Below are positions 25,454-37,802 of a stretch of DNA of 64,000 bases, in pieces. This stretch comes from Bombardia bombarda (lineage: Eukaryota > Ascomycota > Sordariomycetes > Sordariales > Lasiosphaeriaceae). Under the pieces are notes generated by a model that was given only the letters and a program-made list of their open reading frames with translations, was not told the DNA's origin and searched no databases. Every line of letters begins with the position of its first letter. Positions within the stretch are counted from its first letter, which is position 1. The stretch spans positions 558,001-622,000 of the forward strand of contig JAULSR010000009.1 in NCBI GenBank assembly GCA_030512295.1, read 5' to 3'. The position numbers and the translations under genes are program-made.

Positions 25454-27009
25454 ATGGAGCACCACGAGCAGTCCTACTCCTACTCCTCACAAGGCTACTA
25501 CGGTCGCCCACAAGCAGGCATGCCTTCCGCTGCCTCGACAGCAGTGCCTACCCCCCAACGGCCCGGCACGCCCAACGACTCGGCCGGTGGCCGCAACCCC
25601 TTTGGTGATGGCGTCGAGTCACAGGCGTCGCAGCGCTCTGGCCATGGCGCAGGCAACCCCTTCACAAGCCCGTCGGTCTCGCGGCCAGCGAGCAGTTTTG
25701 ACGGCTCGTCTTCGGCCGGAGCCCGCCTTGACGACCGGCCGCAGCGCTACTTCCACTCGCGCCGGGTGCGCAAGGATGAGATAGAGAAGCCGTGGATGAC
25801 GAAGGTTGACCCCAAGGAGAAGTGGGTCACCATCCTGCCCTTGATTGGCATCTTCCTTGGCCTGGCCATCTCGGGATTCCTGGTGTGGGATGGTATTCGC
25901 AGCGTGGTCAAGCACCAGTACTGCCAGGTGCTGAACGAGGACTGGTCCAATGGAATCAATCCGGACATCTGGGAGGCAGAGGTGCAAGTGGGTGGATTTG
26001 GGTAAGCATCAATCTTGAAATCGGACGATATTATACCTTGGCCCGCTAACAAAGAGACGACGGCAGCAATGGCGAGTTCGAGCAGACCACCCCCGCCAAC
26101 AGCGAGAACGTCTACGTCGAAGGCGGCCACCTCTTCATCAAAGCCACCCTCCAGAAAGAAGAGTACATGGAGTCTGACTACTACATCGACCTTCTCAAGG
26201 ACGGCACCTGCACCTCGACCGTGCCCATGGACTGCATCGCCCGCACCAACACCACAGCAGGCAACTCGTCGGTCGTGCCCCCAACGCTCTCTGGCCGCCT
26301 CACCACCAAACCCGGCGCGAGCATCAAGTACGGCCGCGTCGAGGTGACGGCCAAGCTGCCCGCCGGTGACTGGCTGTGGCCCGCCATCTGGATGATGCCG
26401 GTCGAGGAGACGTACGGCGCCTGGCCCCGCTCGGGCGAGATCGACCTGGCCGAGAGCCGCGGCAACAACTACACGCACCCCCAGGGCGGCAACAACATCG
26501 TCTCGTCGGCGCTCCACTGGGGACCCGACCCGGCCAACGACGCGTTCTGGCGCACCAACGTCAAGCGCCCCGCGCTGCACACGACGTACTCGTCAAAGTT
26601 CCACACGTTTGGCGTCGAGTGGTCGCAAAAGTACCTGTTCACGTACATCGACTCGCGACTGCTGCAGGTGCTGTACACCAACTTTGACTCGCCGCTGTGG
26701 AACCGGGGCAACTTCCCGTCGGTGGATGCTAACAATACCAGGTTGGATGATATCTGGAGCGCCAAGACAGGCAGGTACAACACGCCGTTTGACCAAAAGT
26801 TTTTCTTGATACTGAACGTGGCGGTGGGCGGGACGAATGGCTGGTTTGAGGATAATGTTAATGGCAAGCCGTGGCTGAACGGGTCGCCGAATGCCAAGAA
26901 GGACTTTTGGGGCTCGAGGGGCTCGTGGTTCCCGACCTGGACGCAGCCGCAGATGGAGGTGAGCAAGGTGCAGATGTGGCAGCAGTGTGATGGGAACGAG
27001 GATCTTTGA
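25454..27009 (+). CDS. Membrane-anchored GH16 beta-glucanase-like protein
   Basis: Likely hydrolase or transglycosidase acting on beta-1,3- or beta-1,3/1,4-glucan at the cell surface. Two exons (25454-26001 and 26067-27009) with a 65-nt intron (gtaagc..cggcag, branch-like cgctaac) encode 496 aa. Residues 1-120 are a Ser/Gly/Pro-rich cytoplasmic region, 125-147 a single transmembrane helix (VTILPLIGIFLGLAISGFLV), and the rest a lumenal or extracellular GH16 domain, giving a type II membrane protein. The catalytic motif GEIDLAES is intact (nucleophile Glu about 307, Asp 309, acid/base Glu about 312), as are substrate-side motifs WPAIWMMP and FHTFGVEWS. Several NxT/NxS sites are present. The sequence resembles fungal GH16 proteins related to beta-glucan-binding/glucanase types rather than the CRH chitin transglycosidases. 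Exact substrate is not deducible. Confidence 0.92.
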
Positions 27010-30000
27010 GAGCTGCGTTGTGTTTGGTTTTTGTAGAAAATGTTTGGTGTTCTTGGATATATAGATTGGTCGGTCTAGGGGTTTGTTTTTGACTTTTGAT
27101 TGTCGATTCTTTTACTTTTGGATCCCTTTTTTCGGTCTTCTGGGGCCGATCAGATTGACGGACATATATCTTGAGCATAACGTCGTCAACGGTAGCGAAG
27201 GGTTATGACTTTTTTTGCGCTGTTGAATGGGTTAAATTATGGACTTGTATTTATGGCATGAAGGATGGAATAATATAATGATGATATTTTGAAGTGGAGT
27301 ATGATGGATTGATGGTAACTGAAGTGAGTTGATGCAAGGGATACCGTAGTGGCGATGTCACTTTGCCCGGACAATGGACGTTAGCCGCCGCCATCGCTGT
27401 TTGAGTGGTAAAGGGACATGACTACTGTTTGCTCTCGGGTATGCGTCGCGACTTCTGTCGCCGGCACACTATTGCCATGTTCATTTTGATAATAACTCAA
27501 TGCAGGTCGCGAGATCATGTCAAGACATGTAGTTGAGAGTTGAGGAAACACTCGCACACAAATTGCTGTGCCGTGTCGTGATGACGTAGGGCGTTGTGAG
27601 ATATTCGCCAGTCAGCGCACTACTTTGAACTAGACTGGCGCCACACACTGCGCGCTCTAGAAAAGGAGGTTGTCGCACGGCAAACGGGTCTTTGTCATTG
27701 ATGAGGCTCTTTGGATTTTCGCACACCATTACTTTCACCTCACTTGCGAATTACTTCCATGGTAATGATCGGTATCACCGCCACAACAGCAGTCTCGCAT
27801 TCAATTGCAGCCCACTGCCCGCTGTTATCGCCTTTTCTTTGAGGGTTGACAATAATCTTGTAGGCAACCGAATACACGATATTTGGCACTGAGCGCAAGC
27901 TTCGCTGTGACCCGAGAGTGGTCTCGTCATTCAACCCTAGTGATCGCGCCTTGGGAAAAGTGCGTCCAGGTCGTTGATGTACTGCTGTTAGTGAACCTTA
28001 GTTTTAATATGGAAATTTTCATCGCTCTACATGCCCTAGTAACGGACAAGCGGCGGTGATACTTTAGGCGAACGACCTTGGCAAACGATTTTGGGCGGCC
28101 GCCCATGGAAACTTCCGGCGCCATTTCGCAAGTTGCACGAACAAGCCAGCGTCATGGACCCGGCATTCGCACAACGGATCACAAGACCAAACGCTGACGC
28201 GAGACTCGAAAAGGAATCTCGATCTATCGTTTCTGTTGTAGCTGCGGCTGTGACTGTCTGCCATCATACTACCACATGGTTGAGGGAGTGGTCGAGTGGC
28301 CGAGAAGGGAATGTCATGCGAGTCCGACGACCATCCTCTTGTCTCCAACATAACGTAAACAAGACGACGATGGAGGCAATGTGCATACGGACGCAGAGGG
28401 AGGCAGTTGCTACCCTGCACCACCAACTCTGCTGGTTACATGACATGGAACTATTGGGAGGCTGAGAGCAACCTGGAGGATGCCATGCACGCACGGTCGC
28501 TTTCGGATTTGTTTGTGTATCTTTTGAGATGGGCTTTTAGGTTGGGCTGCGGCGGAGGACGAGGGATGTTGGGTACTGGTCTAGACCTTTCCACCCTTCT
28601 GACCCATCGCATGCAGGCTGGGTATGCTTGTGTGGTTGGATTCATCTCCCGAACAGGTGTTGTTGCTTTCCCTATTTGTCTCTGCAGCCTGTTCCTTTTT
28701 GGTGGTCAATTTTACTACTGTGGTCCTTCAGTTTCTCTTTCCCTGCCCTGCCGAGTCGGGGCGGCTGGGCTGCTTTGGCTGGGCTGAGTGCGTGATATTG
28801 GTATTGGTTCTGCGAGGTAACTGTGTGGTGCGACTTCCCAGAAGAGACGCCATCCAATGTCCCATTCTGTTTTCCATGGTAAGCACATTACGGAGACAGA
28901 GAAAGCGCCTCCCATCTCTCCATCCCTCTTGCCCCATGGCGCTTTGGTGCAGGGCATGGCATGGCATTGCATAGCACGTGGATGGGGCTCGTCCTTCCCT
29001 GCTTGCTTGGTGCGAATAGCTGTATCTTAGAGAGGAAGGTACGCCCCAAAGTGGTTCTTGCTTGTCTATTTTAGAGTTTTAGATCTTGGCCATGGCTTCC
29101 ATTCTGATCAGTGCCCAGGAACAGTATTCACTATTGGCAGCTTCAAGTGTAACATGAAAGTCAGCTGCTGTTATTCCGTTATTCCTTCTGTGGACATCCG
29201 CCCGGGGACTCGGTGAGGAATCGCTAGACTAGTTTCTTACTTTCATGCGTCTTCAAGGCAACGCAGGGAGAAGTGGATATAGCACGGTGATATGGTTACT
29301 ACTGAAAGAGAAAGAATGGAAAAGATTTGTCAAAACTGGTCGTTCAAATGTCCACTGGAAAAGGGACGGGGTTGCTTCAATGGCTCATGGATGATGGATG
29401 TTCCAAGGGTCTTTTAGGGGTCCACCCCGGCCAATGCGGGATGGGGATCTACAGGGGCGGGCGCTACCCGACCCGGCCCGGGCGGGGCCCCATTAGCATG
29501 GACATTCCAGACAGGAACGGAGTCGCGTCTATGTTATAAATGCGTTGAAATTGACAGAGGACTCGCTGCTGTCTTCATGTTTTGGTGATGTTTCTTTTAG
29601 GATTAGGTCTGGAACTAAAGTAGGCGGGCAGGCGGGGCAACAGCAAAACACTGAGTGGTGCTGAACACCAGAATCAGCCAACCCCGACCCATTCCCGACC
29701 CATTGTTCCTTGTCAAAGCCCCAGTGCACCATTCGCCAGCAGCGCCGTAGCTGACTGCATCGAACATTGGTCGGCGATACTGTACGCAAGCTTAGGGCAA
29801 GGGGCCATGTCCAATATGCCGGACTGAGAATTGGGCAGGGATGATAAGGTTCTCAGCGGGTTGCTGACTCCCGTCCTGATTGCGCGCGGCGAAGTTTTTA
29901 GAGTTCTCTTTAGTTCAAACTTTCCATGCTCACTATCCTGTCCTGGGCTTGGTGTCTTGACGGTAACGAGAGAGGGTCGTTCACTTTCATCGAATGTTGG

Positions 30001-33000
30001 AAATTTCCAAAGCTGCAAGGTGAAAAGCTGCTACGGATATGGAGCGAGGGCCTGGTTTAGCTTTATCAACATCCTTTCCAGCTCTCGGTGAGGCTGCAGC
30101 TGATTCCAGCTTCGCCTGGTTGAGAGCAAAGGTTGTAAGCCTCAAGAGGTGAAGGAAGGAAGGAAGGAGAGGGACCCCTGGGCGGCGGCACGGCACGGCT
30201 TTTCAATAGTTGCAAAACTGGAGTCGCGGGACGGGAGCAGGTGGCTGGTGCCGTCATTTCCCCCTGCACTACACCGCACCTTCCTCTGCGCCCTGCCTGG
30301 CTTGTCCTGTTCTGGGCTGGTGGGAATTGTGCGCTTACCCACCGTTTCCTTCAATTCCTGCTCATCACTCCGTCACTGTCACTGATTACACAGTACCGAT
30401 ATTGTTAGCTGCATCTGTCAAGCGTCGGCCGTCAGCTCCAGCCGGGTACTTTATCTTCACGGGCACTAAGATAATCTTCTCGCTCCCGCAATGATCGACA
30501 GACGACCCCCACCTCGTGATAGCGGGGGTCAGACCAGCACAAAGTCTCAGCTCTGTCGGTCTTGCCCCCGGGCATTGGCCACGATCAATTATTTTCCCAC
30601 GCACATCGGGTTGAGACATGCTGCCGCTGCTGTGATGGCCTTGTTACCGACCTTCAAAGCACGAATACAGGATTGGTCCCAGAGCACACACCAAACAGCC
30701 CTCCAAGATAGGCGAGAATGCGCGAAACGGAGGTCGCGGTCGCTGAAGAGCAGACGCAAGAAGGAAGGCTTGCAGTTGCGAGATGCAAGCAAAATGTGAA
30801 TACGAGAAAATCCTCCCACGTCACCCCAAAAATAGTTTCCCACCCCTTTTGTTCATTGGTGTATGTGGGAGGTGCGGTTGTCCGTTGCGCGCGCGACCCT
30901 CTATCACGGATGCGAGGCGGGCGGGCAACCACAGGCATAAGTAAGACATGCAGGTACTAACTGTTAAGATTTGTTAAGATAGTCCCACAACAAGTCGGCA
31001 TATACCGGGACAGAATTAATTGTCGCTAACACATTGTCCAAGCCAGGGCACTCACACCAACACACATTTTGAAGAGTCTGGCCACACCTCATCCACCGCC
31101 CAAAGACGCCCTGCAGATTCGTGCGGACGCCGCCTGCACTGCAGTTTGGTAAGCTGTGATCAAATTTTGGTTACGCTGTACCAAGTATGTCGGTTGCACT
31201 GTCACAAATATGATGCTACATGATCATACCTTGACTTGCCATCTTACTTTTGTTGCTGTTTTGGTTGTTGACATTCTTATCAGATTACGACCAACTTGAA
31301 GTGGCGACGTCACTTGGACCATTTTCACTCCCGTTTTAGTGAAACATTTAACCATCATCTCTTCCCTAGCCTCTTAAAAATGCCGTTCGGGACTTGCTCA
31401 GTAGTGCGTTGCACAATGTCTCCGCTATTAAGCCACTAACAGCTTTTCTTTCAACGTCGTTTCTGCGTCATCGCGCTATGGGCCTTACCCAAGGCTTGTA
31501 AACAGTATTCGGTGTTGGTGGCGTTCCATAGTGGTCAGCTTTTGGCGCAATCCGTTATCGGATTCGCTAGGTTACCTATCAACAAAAAAAAATACTCAGG
31601 CCTGAGAAAATATTGGTGGAAAATGGCTGGCTGGAGCTGCTGCCGTCGGTTCTTGACGGACATGGCAACAAATGTCTTACTTGCCTTATCAATTTTTTTG
31701 CCCCTTGCACTTGAAGGTCCATGTCTCGGGAATCTCAGGGGCTAAGGGCGTTTTTGGCCCACCGATGACCACGATGTCCTTACCCGCTGGATCTGAGAAA
31801 ATGTCTCTGGGCTCGCGCGGCTAGCAGAGATATGGTGGCAAAGATCGACACAAAACCACACCCGCACTAACAAAAGTCTCGTCAAAACAGGCCAATTCAG
31901 CAGATGACAGGTTGCCCAGAGACAAAGCTAGATGCATAAAGTTCCGCCATCCGGGCTCGCGGTGTCATGCCCGCCCGCCTCTCCTCCCGCCCGTGTCCTT
32001 CAGTTAGACGGTATCTTTGTGTCATTGGACGGAGATAATGGTTTTTTTTTTGGACGGTGTGGACCCTTTCGAAGTACTTCGTATTGGCATTTCTTTTCTA
32101 AGGCAAAGTACTGTTATACAACAGCTGGCCAGCTGCAGTGACGTGGGCTGGAGCTTGTAGTGCAGCAAAAATATTGTTGAAGGCGTTCCGTTTTTGTTGG
32201 CCGACATTTGACAGTGTGTGATGGGCTGTTCGGCCTGCGAGTGTGTTTCTTTTTCCCCACTGAAATGAATGGGCGGTGGCAGGCTCCTTGCTCTGACATG
32301 GGTGGGGCAAGCCACCATCGAGTACCTAGGCCTGTAGAATTAGTTGCCGCTTTAAGAGACTTGTGCTGACGCTGCATCTGTACGGGATTGGCCTGTACCT
32401 TGGCAGGGGCAATGAGAAATATACCATTATTTATTTTATCGAATATTTATTCTTGATTACTTATTTTCGGAAATCGGCAGCTTCAACTGGCCAGACCCTT
32501 CGTGTTTCTTTTCAGTCCGCATGCTGCCCTTGTCAATTACGTGCGCGTTAGAGCGCCATGTGGCCGATCAGTGTGGAAAAACAAACCCCAGCGTTTATTA
32601 CACAGTATACTGAACAGTGCAGATTCTTGACGTTTTGTCGGTCTATCAGCTTCGCTCGCCAAAATGCCTTGTGCTTTCAGTAATGTTCTTTATACTGAGG
32701 TGTTTAGCGACGGTGAATTAATATGAGGCTTCTGGCGCACGAGCTTGCCGTTTGGTGGTATGGCTTATGACCTTCAACACCCACTGGAACGAGAAGAGAC
32801 AAAAAACCGACAGGCCGCCCATCATCAACAAGATTAAACAGACAGGCACCCTCTACGGTCATCCCACCCACTGGCTCGCTCCCTCAGCACAACACAACAC
32901 AACCACCCCCGTTAGCCAATCACATGTCATGTTGTCTTCCCCGGATTTTGGGTTCCCAGGTTTACCCGATCACTGACAAAGTGATGGATGAGTGGAGGCA

Positions 33001-35037
33001 CAAATTACAGCGCCGCTGAAGAACGATTTCGGACTTGCCAATATGAGGGCCTCGATCGCACTTGTGCGCATCCTTCGAACATAGCTAGCTACCTAGCTCC
33101 AAGCAATATCTCTTGACAAAGACACCTGCCGAAACGGGCGAGCTTTGGTGCCTTTTGAAATGGATGACACTTCTTATCGGGCATCAGCTAGCCCAGAGAG
33201 TTTAGCTGCCTTGGCCGCCGTTCGAACTTGCACAGTGGTCAAACTGACACTAATCCTTGACAATATCCGTTTCCCCACCTGCGGCAACGCTAAGGCCCCT
33301 GTTAGCGAGGTCCAGTGTTCGATCGCGAACCGGGCTCCAATGGAACTCTCGTCCAGGTTTCTTGCGTCTTTTAAGGAAACGGAGCCTGTACTTCCTCGTC
33401 AAGCCAGCAACTGTCTTTACAGCTACTATTATGTGTGTCGCGTCGTGTCTTGTTCTATTTCACTTTTTCTTCTTTCGTTCCTTCATTCACCATGTTTCCA
33501 AATCTCGTGTGCCTAAACGAGTAGTCGGGGAAATGTCTGTGACCGAGAAGAGGTGAACCAGCCACGGGCGTCACGCCAATTCTGTCATTTGCTGCCAGCT
33601 GGGGCAGAATTGGGAAAAGCTCGGACTCAGCTATCAATCGATATTCCTTCCCCTGGACATGGAACTGGAAGCACCTACTCTGCGAGGCGTAGTGTAGTGG
33701 GTTCCAGCCAGCTGCTACGGCCTTTCGCTGAGGCCACCATTCTTGGGTATCGTCCCCATGTGAAGACACCTGATAATATCGCAGTGACTAACTAATACTT
33801 TCCATGTTATCGATGAGCGGGCTCTCTTTTTTTACCGACGATGTAAATCTTTCATGGTGGCTACGTTTCATGGTGGCTGCGAGTCTCGATCGCACCTTCT
33901 TCCACTTACACCGGCAGCTGCCGTTTACCGTTTGCGTATTCGTTGCGTATTCACAAGGAAGTGACTACCTTACCTACGCGACTGCCCGTGTTCCGAGGGC
34001 GCCTTCCTGGCTCTCTCCCAGTGTCCATCGTCGCATCACTCGCACCTGCAGCATACCCACCATTGACAGTCCCACGCAACCTCGCCTCCCCCCCCCCGCT
34101 ATATTCCTGCACTTGGTACCCACGCACATGAGGACTAGGGCCAATCAGACACGGCATGACCGGGGTCTCTCCTTCCCAGAGTTACCCTACACGACCTACT
34201 TTTCACTCTAATTGATCCTTACCTCCTCTCCCTGTCAAGGTTCCGCCGTCGTTTCTATTCCGATAAACTTTCTTTCACACCCGAAGCTTATGAACAAGTT
34301 TGGGATCATCCGACCCATCAACCGTTCCTGGAAACTTCCCGGTTGCCAGTGAAGGACGACGACATACGTCCTTTACTCGCCGTCGTTGTTGTCGGCCAGA
34401 CATCACCGCATCTGTGTCGGCTCGGACGACAGCGAGGACCACTGACCTGTCCCGGCCTTTCGCTACCTTAACGTGCCTTGAATGGTCTCACATTCGCTCT
34501 GGATTCAGCTCTCAAGGCCCGGACTCTCGGAAAGACGACCCGCCAGATGATCAGCCTCCGGGAAGACCGTCACCGACATAATATAATAATTTATAGTAAT
34601 TCCCGTCGAGTCTCTTCCGGCGGCGTACGACGTTCATCATATCACACAGCATATCCGCTGTGCCACCTGACTAGTTACAAGGTACGGCCTCCCTCCCTCG
34701 ATCATAGACATACCTCTGCATCAGCACTCTCGACCCGTCTTTTCGTCGGAATCTACACAACTAAGGAGCTGTATTGAACGTTTATGTGACCAAGCTGACC
34801 TCGTTGTCTGTGCAGAGACAGACCTCACGCTTTTGTGAGCGGTAAGGCTCTGTTGCCCCCGGTCAAGCTGTGACACCGTCAGAGCGACTTCACAGGTCGA
34901 CAGATAACCTTCGTCGTCCCCGCAAGCTCCCTTGCCGAGCTGCTGGGAAAGGGGAGACGATTCAGGAGAGCAACAAAGGAGCAACATCCCGCCCCAAGTC
35001 AAAGAGAGAGGCCCTAGTGCCGAGGATCGCTGTCGCC
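27010..35037. other. Long gene-free region upstream of GT2 gene
   Basis: About 8 kb with no recognisable gene on either strand; the longest ORFs are about 125 codons and look random. AT-rich stretches alternate with ordinary composition. The last part (33,900-35,030) is pyrimidine-rich and probably includes the promoter and a long leader of the glycosyltransferase gene. An in-frame ATG exists at 34,870, 56 codons before the preferred start. Confidence 0.5.
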
Positions 35038-37802
35038 ATGGGAATCGGAAACTACTTCAAGGCGGCCAAGACCGTACCGCCGCCAAATCCATCACCTGAG
35101 AGTGCGAACAGACAGTCTCCCATATCCGAAAAGTCGACAGCCTCCGGCCAAAGTCATGATGTCGATGCACTCCAGCCGCCGACGCCGCGGTTCAACTCGA
35201 GGCCGCAGTCGATATCCGGACGGTCGGCCAGGTCGGCAGGCAGCTCCATGTTTCTCGACGACATCAAGCACGAGGTCATGGTCAACTATCTCTATCAGCA
35301 GCAATGCTCGCATCTGTGGGTATCCGATGGAAGCGGCGAGATTGAGGGCGTTTTGCTTCGCAAGTCAAGGGGGCAGTACATGGCATGTCCACCACAGCTG
35401 GGAAACGCGCCTTTCGCAATTGCTTGTGCTGCACTGAACGTTCAGGTATGGACTACCCCCTGAGACAGTGGTACATGAGTGATTTCAACCGCTAACATTA
35501 TTCGTCGACAGTGTGCGATGACTGTCAATTCTAGAGTCATCAAGACTTTCTTGCAGTGGTCGCCAGATGCAGTTGACGTGCCACTCATGAACGGCTTGCG
35601 CGTCCAAATCTTGCCGACTATCGAGGATCTCCCGCGTGCCAGGAAACACCAGTTTGCTGCTTTCGTCGCATCAGAGGGCCTGCTCGTTGTTTGGGACGAC
35701 GATGCTCTTCACCTGGTTCAGCGAGCAAAGGCCATCGAGTCGGAGCTTATGGAGCTTGTGTGGAAAGCCGGCGAGGAAGAGGAAGAGGACGAGAAGGGGT
35801 TACCGACCATCGGCGAGGTTGAAATCGACGAGGAGAGTGGCGAGCTAAAGCCTGAGAAGCGACCAGTTCATCTCCAGAACACATGGCTTGTTAGCATCAC
35901 TCTTGTTCTTGTCACCGTTTCACTGGGAGCTGCCTTCAGAGCGCTTGCAATTGAGGTGTCCGTTGATGGCAGCTATCTTCGTCTTACCCTTGTCGCTCTT
36001 TTCCCAGTTCAGATCTTCTTTACGCTGTTCTTCGGTCAGGTCATTGTTGGCTGTTTGGCGCAGATCTTTGGTCCCATCCGACAACTCACGATCAACTCAA
36101 AGTTCTACTCCGCCCGCCCGCCACCAAGATTGCAATCTGCCACTCTTCCTCACGTTACCGTCCAGTGCCCTGTCTACAAGGAAGGTCTCAATGGTGTCAT
36201 TGCTCCTACAGTCAAATCCATCAAGCAAGCCATGTCGACATACGAGCTGCAGGGTGGATCTGCCAACATGTTCATCAACGACGATGGTCTTCAACTGATC
36301 TCGGAGGAGGATCGCCGTGCACGCATCGAGTTCTATGCCGATCACAGCATTGGTTGGGTTGCACGCCCTAAGCATGGTGAAGATGGCTTCCTGCGTCGCG
36401 GCAAGTTCAAGAAGGCTTCGAACATGAACTTCGCCCTCATGATCTCGTGCAAGGTCGAGGAGAAGCTGGCTGCTATCAATCGGCCACTCGACTGGTCTCA
36501 ACACGATGAAGCACAAGCCTACGAGAGCGCCCTCAAGGAGGTCCTGGAAGAGGATGGCCGTGCCTGGGCCGATGGCAACATCCGTGTGGGCGACTACATT
36601 CTCATCATTGACTCGGACACCCGTGTACCAGCTGACTGTCTGTTGGATGCCGTTTCAGAGATGGAGCTATCCCCTGATGTTGGAATCATGCAGTTCTCGT
36701 CTGGTGTCATGCAAGTCGTGCATACCTACTTCGAAAACGGCATTACCTTTTTCACCAACCTAATTTATAGTGCTATTCGGTATACAGTCTCTAACGGTGA
36801 CGTCGCTCCCTTCGTTGGCCACAACGCCATTCTCCGCTGGTCTGCCATTCAGCAGGTTTCGTACGAAGATGAAGATGGGTATGAGAAGTTCTGGTCAGAG
36901 AGCCACGTGTCTGAAGACTTTGACATGTCACTGCGCCTTCAGTGCAGTGGCTATATCATCCGTCTCGCGGCGTGGGCTGGTGAGGGCTTTAAGGAGGGTG
37001 TGTCTCTCACCGTATACGACGAACTGGCGCGTTGGGAGAAGTATGCCTATGGATGCAATGAGCTTCTCTTCCACCCTATACGCATGTGGATCTACAAGGG
37101 ACCTTTTACGCCACTATTCCGTCGCTTCCTTTTCTCTAATATTCGTTTCACGTCCAAGATTACGGTCATCTCATACATCGGCACTTACTACGCCATCGGC
37201 GCTGCCTGGGTCCTGACCAGCGTCAACTACTTCGTGATTGGTTGGTTCAATGGATACCTGGACAAGTACTACATCGACTCCTGGCAGGTCTGGTTCTCCA
37301 TCATTATCGTCTTCAATGGTCTTGGCAACATTGCCCTGGCTGTTATGCGATATCGTGTTGGAGAGCGTAGCCTGTTGTATGCGATCTTTGAGAACTTCAA
37401 GTGGACGTTCCTTCTTGCCATCTTCTTGGGTGGTCTTTCTCTTCATGTATCCCAAGCATTGTTGGCACACATGTTTGAGATCGACATGACGTGGGGAGCG
37501 ACAAGCAAGGAAGCCGAGTTCTCCAACTTTTTCATTGAGGTACCTAAGGTGTTGAAGAAGGTAGGTAACATTCCTGTTCACCCGTGACAACACACCGCTA
37601 ACCCCTGGATTAGTTCAAAGTGTCCATGATCTTTGCCAGCATCTTTATTGTCGGCATGGTCATCCTAGCCATTGCGCCATTTGTACCATACAGCTGGCAC
37701 ATTACAGATTTCGTCGCCATTCTGCCCATGGCAACGGTCGTGTCGTCCCATCTGCTCTTACCGCTGGCCCTCAACCCAGCCTTGATGACCTTCTCGTGGT
37801 AA
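35038..37802 (+). CDS. Multi-pass family 2 glycosyltransferase (beta-glucan synthase-like)
   Basis: Probable processive polysaccharide synthase of the plasma membrane. Three exons (35038-35445, 35512-37560, 37614-37802) with introns of 66 and 53 nt (gtatgg..gacag and gtaggt..attag) encode 881 aa. The cytosolic GT-A domain carries the family 2 acidic motifs FINDDG (about 393), IIDSDTR (about 503) and HVSEDFD (about 603), then YDELARWEKYAYGC (about 640), which takes the place of the QxxRW product-binding motif. Two membrane helices precede it (about 260-282 and 292-323) and about five follow, including the last exon's VSMIFASIFIVGMVILAIAP and a final helix. Fungal relatives include cellulose-synthase-like proteins making mixed-linkage beta-1,3/1,4-glucan (Tft1/CelA type); I see the architecture but cannot assign the product. 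The ATG at 35038 (gccATGGg context) is chosen over the in-frame ATG at 34870, whose extra 56 residues look like leader sequence. Confidence 0.88.
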
